10,946 nt of DNA from DATLAN01 sp035527455 (GTDB taxonomy: Bacteria; Planctomycetota; Planctomycetia; Pirellulales; Thermoguttaceae): positions 1 to 10,946 of the forward strand of contig DATLAN010000328.1 in assembly GCA_035527455.1 (NCBI GenBank). Reading direction: 5' to 3'. Position numbers and translations under genes: made by a program. Under the pieces are notes generated by a model, which worked only from the letters and a program-made list of their open reading frames with translations, had not been told where the DNA came from and searched no databases. Shown piece after piece: positions 1-4,815 of the stretch (its first letter is position 1; the number at the start of each line of letters is the position of its first letter).

Positions 1-141
1 CTTCGTTGCCCTGGACGCGGATTGCTTTGTCATCATACACATCCTTGTGTGAGAGTAAAGAATCGAACGTACGAAGATCCGGCGATTCGACGTTGACATC
101 CGTCGGGCCGGGAATCTGCTGTCTGCTTTGGACGACCGCGA
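1..141 (-). CDS. Unidentified open frame left of the IS, partial
   Basis: Read on the minus strand from the IS end to the left edge, one frame stays open for about 46 codons and contains the stretch VESPDLRTFDSLLS. A second frame is also open and includes ATGATGACAAAG (about 36-25) a few bases after an AAGGA sequence. I do not recognise the product. The pattern 'hydrophobic-x-x-P-x-L-x-x-[YF]-D-x-L-L' resembles the C-terminal tail of IS21-type IstA transposases, which are followed closely by istB, and the possible start near 36 would fit that layout. This is a weak resemblance from memory only. The DNA does not continue the fucosidase found on the other side of the IS. The fragment is too short to exclude chance openness in GC-rich DNA. 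Confidence 0.2.
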
Positions 142-167
142 CCCGCTGTCAAGTCTCAATCGCAACC
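142..167. repeat. IS30 left terminal inverted repeat
   Basis: This is the transposase 3' side. It consists of CCCGCTGTCA (142-151), six variable bases and AATCGCAACC (158-167), and is the inverted partner of 1208-1233 with 21 of 26 positions matching. The transposase stop codon (149-151) lies inside it, so the gene reads to the very end of the element. The exact outer boundary is uncertain by a few bases because there is no target duplication to fix it. Confidence 0.88.
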
Positions 168-1120
168 TTTAGGCGTGAGGCAAGGACTTCGTTGGGGCTT
201 CGATAGCCCAGGCGTTTTCTCGGACGGTCATTGAGAAGTTGTTGAACTTTGGTGAACCGATGCTCGGGAATGTTTGCCAGGTCCGTGCCCTTGGGAAAGA
301 ACTGGCGGATCAGGCCGTTGGTGTTCTCATTCGTACCGCGTTGCCAAGCACAGTAGGGCTTCGCAAAGTAGATCTTCAACGCGGCTTCCACCTCCAACTG
401 CTCATGTTCGGCAAACTCCTTGCCGTTGTCCAGCGTCAGGGTCTTTCGCAGGGCCGCAGGCGTCGTCGCGTAGCGCCCGGCGGCGGCTTTCCGGACGGTT
501 GCCGCCTTCAAGTCGGGAACCTTGCCCAGCAACAAGTATCCCGACTTCCGCTCGACCAGCGTCACCGCCCCGCCGCGGCGATTGGCCCCCACGATCGTGT
601 CCCCTTCCCAGTCGCCGTAACGACCGCGCCGATCCACGACCGCCGGGCGTCCCTCGATGCTCACGCCGCCCGGCAGCCGCCCCCGGTTTTGCGGGTCCGG
701 CCGCTTCCGGCCCAGACGCCGCAGATAACGCTGCCATAGCTTTCCACGGACCCGCTCGCTGCCAATCCAAGTGTAGATCGTTTGGTGCGAAATCTGCCGT
801 TGCCGATCGTGCGGGAAGTCGGCGTGCGATCGTCCGGCAATCTGGTCGGGAGACCATCGCTTCCGCAAACGGTCCTGCACATAACGTCGCACCTCCGGCC
901 GTTGCATCTTGGCAATCCACGGCCGCTCGCTGCGACGCCGCTCGGCCTTCCGCTGGGCCGCCACCGCCCAGTAGCCGTTGCGGCTGCGATTGCGCTGCAG
1001 CTCGCGGGAAATCGTGCTCTTGCTGCGGCCGAGCCGCTCCGCGATCTGTGTCTGCATTCTTCCAGCCCGGTGCATGTGGGCTATGACCTCGCGCTCTTCC
1101 ACGGTAAGATGACTTGCCAT
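149..1120 (-). CDS. IS30-family transposase
   Basis: This 323-residue DDE transposase catalyses movement of the surrounding element. An N-terminal helix-turn-helix (about residues 5-45, with TQIAERLGRSKSTISREL) should bind the inverted repeats. The catalytic core shows the IS30 triad: Asp174 in DWEGDTIVGA, Asp231 in TLDNGKEF and Glu265 in GTNENTNGLIRQ, with 33 residues between the last two, as expected for this family. The C-terminal NDRPRKRLGYRSPNEV is also typical. I chose the ATG at 1118-1120 rather than the upstream in-frame ATG at 1177 because AAGGAG lies about 8 bases before it and the family starts near this helix-turn-helix. The upstream start would lie within the leader hairpin. The frame is intact and no catalytic residue is missing. 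It is unrelated in function to the carbohydrate genes to its right. Confidence 0.97.
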   Translation of the reverse strand: MASHLTVEEREVIAHMHRAGRMQTQIAERLGRSKSTISRELQRNRSRNGYWAVAAQRKAERRRSERPWIAKMQRPEVRRYVQDRLRKRWSPDQIAGRSHADFPHDRQRQISHQTIYTWIGSERVRGKLWQRYLRRLGRKRPDPQNRGRLPGGVSIEGRPAVVDRRGRYGDWEGDTIVGANRRGGAVTLVERKSGYLLLGKVPDLKAATVRKAAAGRYATTPAALRKTLTLDNGKEFAEHEQLEVEAALKIYFAKPYCAWQRGTNENTNGLIRQFFPKGTDLANIPEHRFTKVQQLLNDRPRKRLGYRSPNEVLASRLKVAIET

Positions 1121-1181
1121 CGTGGGGACTCCTTTTGAATGGGACCTTCCTGAAAATGCCCATTCAAACGTCCCCACGATG
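1118..1181 (-). promoter_or_regulatory. Leader hairpin over the transposase start
   Basis: Two nested inverted repeats form one long stem in the transposase mRNA. The outer arms CATCGTGGGGAC (1118-1129) and GTCCCCACGATG (1170-1181) are perfectly complementary over 12 bp. The inner arms TTTGAATGGG (1134-1143) and CCCATTCAAA (1159-1168) pair over 10 bp around a 15-base loop. The start codon (1118-1120) lies in the outer stem, and part of the AAGGAG ribosome binding site lies in the small internal bulge, so folding should block initiation. By analogy with other IS elements, such a fold could silence the transposase when transcription enters from outside while sparing shorter transcripts. That role is inferred; the base pairing is seen directly. 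Confidence 0.7.
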
Positions 1182-1187
1182 TTTTCA

Positions 1188-1196
1188 CCTATACCA
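1188..1196 (-). promoter_or_regulatory. Candidate transposase promoter (extended -10)
   Basis: On the minus strand TGGTATAGG reads as an extended -10 element (TGn followed by TATAGG) just inside the right inverted repeat. A TTGAAT in the repeat lies about 21 bases upstream, too far for an ideal -35, though extended -10 promoters can do without one. A start about 7 bases downstream would fall at or just before the leader hairpin, so the native transcript might omit part of the 5' arm. Motif evidence only. Confidence 0.3.
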
Positions 1197-1207
1197 GTTT
1201 TCCATAG

Positions 1208-1233
1208 GGTTGCGATTCAATTCTGACAGCGGG
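1208..1233. repeat. IS30 right terminal inverted repeat
   Basis: This is the transposase 5' side. Forward strand: GGTTGCGATT (1208-1217), six variable bases, TGACAGCGGG (1224-1233), the inverse of 142-167. The GH29 reading frame runs into this repeat and stops at a TGA within it after about four foreign codons, which shows that the element truncates the fucosidase. Confidence 0.88.
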
Positions 1234-1717
1234 ATTCGTCGTACCAGGCGTACGCCCAGGAATCATTGGTGGTGTCGACACTTTCCCATAAGCCTTCGAT
1301 ATTGCGGTGGGGCACTTCCATATCGCCCAGCGTCTGGTAGTCGCCCAGTCCGTGCCCGGCGCGGCCCGAGACGAGGGCGTTGGGCTGGTTCTTGCGAACG
1401 ACTTCGACGAGTTGTTCCACGTAGTGTTTGGGCATGTTGCCCGGGGTATCGAACCAGACGATCTCGATCGGGCCATACTCGCTGGTGATTTCCTTGACTT
1501 GAGGCAGACACTTCTTGGCGAAATAGTCGTCGAATGTCGCCGCGTTCCCATTGGCATCGGTCTTCGGGCCGTTCCCGCCACCCGGGAAGGTCCAGTCCTG
1601 ATTGTGAGAATAGTAGAACCCGAAGCCGAGGCCCTCCTCGCGGCAGGCGGCCGCCAGTTCCTTCATCGGATCCTTCTTCCAAGGCGTGGCGTCCACGATG
1701 TTGAAATCACAGGCTTC
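1234..1717 (-). pseudogene. GH29 alpha-L-fucosidase, internal fragment
   Basis: About 160 codons from the middle of a GH29 alpha-L-fucosidase, a retaining enzyme that removes alpha-linked L-fucose. Recognisable stretches are CDFNIVDATPWKKDPMKELA, GFGFYYSHNQDW, then GPIEIVWFDTPGNM, whose Asp (codon 1448-1450) occupies the catalytic nucleophile position of the family, and NIEGLWESVDTTNDSWAY. Intact GH29 proteins usually have 400-600 residues. Here the N-terminal part, including the substrate-binding His-His-Asp-Gly region, is absent: the homologous sequence fades just upstream of 1717 and an in-frame TAA lies near 1760. The C-terminal part is cut off at the IS30 repeat directly after WYDE. No start codon and ribosome binding site suitable for a real gene is visible. 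It is in the same orientation as the upstream enzyme genes and was probably the last gene of the operon. Confidence 0.88.
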
Positions 1718-1822
1718 GATGCTATTCCCAGTGTTTCCTGGTCTCTTAACTGTAATTTAGGACTGTAATTTGGGGTTGTGGTAGGAATAACCGGCCTCCA
1801 TTTCGGCCAGGATTTCAACTTC
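1718..1822. other. Spacer with a short direct repeat
   Basis: This stretch between the GH141-like stop and the GH29 fragment is locally A/T-richer than its surroundings on the fucosidase side. It carries ACTGTAATTT twice (1749-1758 and 1762-1771), a 13-base period. No gene is visible. Since the missing 5' end of the GH29 gene should be here, it probably marks a deletion scar or the remnant of another small insertion. A 6-bp stem around GGCC (about 1792-1811) lacks a following T-run and is not called a terminator. Confidence 0.5.
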
Positions 1823-4024
1823 CTATTCTGCGAACTCAACCCCGAGTTCCTGGAACGCAGTGTTCTCATCCAGCCCGGTCACCGGGGTAACGCTCCAGAT
1901 GATCCAACGAAACTCGCCAAGGAACTTCCCGGCGGGGGCCCGCAACGAGACCCCTTGGAATGCATCGATGGAGATGCCAGTTGTATCGATACTGCCCAGC
2001 GGTGTGAAGCGATCGCGATCTGAGACATCCCAGCCGGGGTCGGCGTCGGACTTGCCTGCGTAGATCGTCAGCTTCTGTACACCGCGCTTCCCGTTCTGAT
2101 TGAACGACCAACTGCTGACCGCCGTGACGCATCTCGTCTCACCGAGATCGAGCTTGTAGGCGCCGTTGCGCACGCCATTTCTGAACACGGGACCATAGTC
2201 CTGGACCAGTCGCCCGTCGGCCAATACGTTTAGCGGTTGGTTGGCAGTGCTCTGGTTGGCGGTCGCCTTGCCGAAGCGTGCCGCAGGTACGGGCAGCTTC
2301 GCGAATCCGTCGGCGGTATCCGACGCTTCGACGACCACGTAAGAAGTGCTCGAAAGGGCAACTTTGGTTACCTGCTGCTGCCTGACCAGCGTGACGGCAA
2401 GAGCCTCCGGCCCCAAGTCCGCGAGTACCGCGAATAGTTGGCTGCAGTTGGTTACCTGATGGCCATTGATCGCTTGCATGAGATCGTTTTCCTTCAACCC
2501 GCAACGAGTCGCTTCAGAGGCCTCTGGAACCTCGATGAGGGCGATTCCCCCGTCTTCCTTTCGGGTGCCATAAGCAGAGAACTCTTCGCCCTGCAAGTTG
2601 TGTAGCTTGGCGCCGAGCCAGAACACGTCTCCGGCGGCCTTTGACCGTGCAGGAGACGTCGCGTCTTTGCTTCCCGTTTCCAATGCAGGAATGACCGGCG
2701 TTTTGGCGACGGCCTTGAGCGATGGCTTCTTCACTCCGAACTGGTCCATCGGGAAGTTCTCGAAGCCAATGTCCAGCGCAGGCGAACCATCCTGCACTCG
2801 GAAGTCGCCTCCCGCCGGATCCAAGAACAACGGATCGCCCACGACGGAATTCCCATCCCATCCCTGCTCGGCATACTTGTCCTTCTGTTTGGGATCCGCA
2901 ACAAAGAACAGGTTCTTGTCGATGTTCTTGCCGGTCGCCGCGTTCGTGGGAGCTCGAATGCCCTTCACGTCCGACATGACGATATTCGAGTAGAACTCGT
3001 CACCGCTGTTGGCGTACCAGACGTGTGGGTGAAAGCTGTTGTTGACCATGATATTGTTCCAGGCCTTCCGACGGAATCCTTCACGGAACTTGAGACCACC
3101 GCTGAGCAGCAAATTGTTGTAGATCTCGTAGTTGGACGACCCGTCGTCCAGGTCGATATCCCATCCGTGATCGCATCGCCAGCGGCTGTCTCGGATGACC
3201 GTGGTCTTCATCGCATCCAGGAACGGCAGGTTCGGATCCGCATCCACTTCCACCTGGGAGGCGGAGCGGTCGCTGCTCCAATATCGATCACGCCCCCAGG
3301 AGTTGAACGAACCATGGTCATGCGTTTCCAGCACGGTGTCGAATACGTCGCAGCGTTCGATCAAGTGCCCGCCCCAACAACCGTCGCCGATATTGATGCC
3401 GGCACGCGCACAGTCGTAGATCGAGGTGTCCCGGACGGTAATCTCCATCGCCATGGCGATTTGGACGCCCGCGGGCTGCCGTTCGACCCGGCCGACGCCA
3501 TGGATCAAGCAGTCTTCCACGGAGCTTTCAGCCGGATAGTTGTTCGTCTTTGGACCGGGAGTGCGGTCGATGGCCGACAAGTCGTTCTTCTCTCCGTATT
3601 CGAACAGCGGATCTCGCACTGCGCCGGGGTCTCCCACGAAGCAGACGCCGCTGGCGCCCACATCGTGGATATGGCAACCCTTGATCAGCGTACGGCGGTT
3701 GTAGTTATTGACGAAGATGGTGTTGCCGCCCACCTGGTCAAACTCACAATCGAGGATGCGGACGTCCTCGGTGCCCGTGAGCATGAAGGCGCCGCCGCGA
3801 TAGATCGCCCAGTCGGATCGCAGCAACGGTTCTCGGGTATCCATGAAAGTGCGAGCGGCGTGGCGGACGACGAATCCTCGGAGCGTGATGAACTGCACGG
3901 GCGACTGCTGTGAACCCTGGAATTCGACCAGATGCGCCAAACGCACGACTTCGACAACTGCTCCGGCCAGGTCCACATCCGGCTCCTGTAGTAAAGCGTT
4001 TGGGTCTTGGCGTTGTGAAACCAC
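1823..4024 (-). CDS. GH141-like beta-helix enzyme with PDZ and discoidin-like tail, C-terminal part
   Basis: This is the downstream 720 or so codons of a gene whose 5' part lies in another frame (see 3685-4746). The true junction is near 3988; the GTG at 4024 is not a convincing start and has no ribosome binding site. Residues about 15-440 form a right-handed parallel beta-helix with the strong blocks FQGSQQSPVQFITLRGF, DQVGGNTIFVNNYNRRT, ETHDHGSFNSWGRDRYW and CDHGWDIDLDDGSSNYEIYN. The last two are acid-rich and likely form the active-site cleft. This matches the GH141 family (known alpha-L-fucosidase and xylanase members). Residues about 466-556 look like a PDZ domain, with GIALIEVPEASEATRCGLKENDLMQAINGHQV. 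Residues about 599-733 resemble a discoidin/F5-8C-type jelly roll (YKLDLGETRCVTAVSSWS) and may bind carbohydrate. Family placement is by motif recognition; the substrate is not known. Confidence 0.8.
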   Translation of the reverse strand: MVSQRQDPNALLQEPDVDLAGAVVEVVRLAHLVEFQGSQQSPVQFITLRGFVVRHAARTFMDTREPLLRSDWAIYRGGAFMLTGTEDVRILDCEFDQVGGNTIFVNNYNRRTLIKGCHIHDVGASGVCFVGDPGAVRDPLFEYGEKNDLSAIDRTPGPKTNNYPAESSVEDCLIHGVGRVERQPAGVQIAMAMEITVRDTSIYDCARAGINIGDGCWGGHLIERCDVFDTVLETHDHGSFNSWGRDRYWSSDRSASQVEVDADPNLPFLDAMKTTVIRDSRWRCDHGWDIDLDDGSSNYEIYNNLLLSGGLKFREGFRRKAWNNIMVNNSFHPHVWYANSGDEFYSNIVMSDVKGIRAPTNAATGKNIDKNLFFVADPKQKDKYAEQGWDGNSVVGDPLFLDPAGGDFRVQDGSPALDIGFENFPMDQFGVKKPSLKAVAKTPVIPALETGSKDATSPARSKAAGDVFWLGAKLHNLQGEEFSAYGTRKEDGGIALIEVPEASEATRCGLKENDLMQAINGHQVTNCSQLFAVLADLGPEALAVTLVRQQQVTKVALSSTSYVVVEASDTADGFAKLPVPAARFGKATANQSTANQPLNVLADGRLVQDYGPVFRNGVRNGAYKLDLGETRCVTAVSSWSFNQNGKRGVQKLTIYAGKSDADPGWDVSDRDRFTPLGSIDTTGISIDAFQGVSLRAPAGKFLGEFRWIIWSVTPVTGLDENTAFQELGVEFAE

Positions 4025-4746
4025 TCACCGGCGGCGTCCAACTCCTCGAAGATGTTCTCCACCATGCGGAAGTCCTTGTGCATGCCCATTTGGCGATTGT
4101 TTTGCCAACCACCCTCGTAGGAGACTTCACCGTCCGGTGTCTTACCCGTAATCCGATAGTGATAGCCGCCCCAACAACTGCGGTGCATGGCGTGGATGTA
4201 GCCGCCCGTTGGATCGGCCCACCCGGCTGCTCGCTCCTTGGAAAAGGCATCCGCGGCATATCCCTGATAGGCGTCGGTCGTCTTGGTTGCATCGTAGTTC
4301 GGGTACCGGGCCATGCGTTGGCGGACGCCATCGACAAACAGTTGGTCGATCTTCAAACCAGACGGAGTTGCAGCTTGGAAGATCCCGTCGCGATAGGGTC
4401 GCCACTCAAGCTGGAGGTTCGTGCCGCCGCTCAGTACGGCCCGACCCTCGTTCGCGGCAACATAGGTGACGGGATGATCGTCCGTACCTGAATCAGCCGA
4501 CGTGAAGACGAGCGTCTCCGGCAGATAGTACACGCCATCAGCGACATGCACGGTAACGGTCTCTTTGCCGGCAACAGAGCGAACCGCATCACGGGCAGCC
4601 GCCAGCGTTTGCAGCGGAGCCTCTCTCGTGCCAGCGTTGGCATCGTCACCATCCGGCGCAACATGGATTTCAGTCGCCGGTAGCGGTAGAGCGAAGATCA
4701 GGGTCGCCGCGAGGGCACCGGTCAGTTTCAGAAGTCGTTTACACAT
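3685..4746 (-). CDS. GH141-like beta-helix enzyme, N-terminal part (frameshifted)
   Basis: This is the 5' part of the gene continued at 1823-4024. I chose the ATG at 4746 because GGAG stands 7 bases upstream and it begins a clear signal peptide, MCKRLLKLTGALAATLIFAL followed by PLPA, so the product is exported. The mature start IHVAPDGDDANAGTREAPLQ is the DUF1565-like opening of secreted beta-helix enzymes. It is followed by GVYYLPETLVF, VTYVAANEGRAVLSGG, QLFVDGVRQRMARYPNYD and EWFHNAKTQTLYY, all typical of the N-terminal region of GH141-type proteins. After TLYY (near 3988-3993) the frame loses family character and becomes Arg/Ser-rich until a TGA at 3685, while the homologous sequence resumes in the -1 frame as EPDVDLAGAVVEVV. 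One missing base would explain this. Joined, the protein would have about 974 residues. It starts 69 bases after the preceding stop, so it is probably in the same operon. Confidence 0.8.
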   Translation of the reverse strand: MCKRLLKLTGALAATLIFALPLPATEIHVAPDGDDANAGTREAPLQTLAAARDAVRSVAGKETVTVHVADGVYYLPETLVFTSADSGTDDHPVTYVAANEGRAVLSGGTNLQLEWRPYRDGIFQAATPSGLKIDQLFVDGVRQRMARYPNYDATKTTDAYQGYAADAFSKERAAGWADPTGGYIHAMHRSCWGGYHYRITGKTPDGEVSYEGGWQNNRQMGMHKDFRMVENIFEELDAAGEWFHNAKTQTLYYRSRMWTWPEQLSKSCVWRIWSNSRVHSSRPCSSSRSEDSSSATPLALSWIPENRCCDPTGRSIAAAPSCSRAPRTSASSIVSLTRWAATPSSSITTTAVR

Positions 4747-4815
4747 AAAATGGCTCCGCGTATCTGTCAGGACGGTTTCCGTCGCATTTCGGCCGAACGC
4801 CGTGACCGGGCTCAA
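4747..4815 (-). other. Short intergenic spacer with two small palindromes
   Basis: The spacer between the beta-helix gene ending at 4816 and the GH141-like start contains a perfect 10-bp palindrome TTCGGCCGAA (4788-4797) and a 5-bp stem with a 3-base loop, GACGGTTTCCGTC (4771-4783). Neither is followed by a T-run, so they are not intrinsic terminators. They could be an RNA-stability or processing element between cistrons, or chance. The GGAG ribosome binding site lies at about 4754-4757. Confidence 0.35.

Larger units (their letters stand above)
142..1233 (-). mobile_element. IS30-family insertion sequence, apparently complete
   Basis: A 1092-bp element bounded by 26-bp imperfect terminal inverted repeats (142-167 and 1208-1233), holding one transposase gene read right to left. 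Each repeat has an identical outer 10-mer CCCGCTGTCA and an identical inner 10-mer AATCGCAACC, separated by six mostly different bases. Size and single-gene layout fit the IS30 family, whose members move by a copy-out mechanism and usually duplicate 2-3 bp of target. The bases just outside the repeats (CGA on the left, ATT on the right) do not match, so no target duplication is visible. A truncated GH29 gene ends at the right end and unrelated DNA begins at the left end. The intact frame and good ribosome binding site suggest the copy could still be active. Confidence 0.9.

Noticed and set aside
274..1086. Plus-strand open frame (270 codons) antisense to the transposase
   Set aside because: It is Pro/Arg/Ser-rich with no domain; the minus-strand transposase has a full DDE triad and a ribosome binding site.
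143..1232. 3-bp target duplication CCG/CGG flanking the IS
   Set aside because: The two triplets are inverse complements, not direct repeats, so they extend the terminal inverted repeats instead of being a target duplication.
1792..1811. Intrinsic terminator after the GH141-like gene
   Set aside because: The stem is about 6 bp with a wobble pair and is followed by TTATTCC rather than a T-run.
3023..3913. Plus-strand open frame (296 codons) antisense to the GH141-like gene
   Set aside because: It has no protein-family character, and the opposite frame carries conserved catalytic blocks.
3980..4010. Programmed -1 frameshift in the GH141-like gene
   Set aside because: The reading order CTT TAC TAC AGG contains no X-XXY-YYZ slippery heptamer, and no obvious stimulatory stem was seen; a base deletion or sequencing error is simpler.
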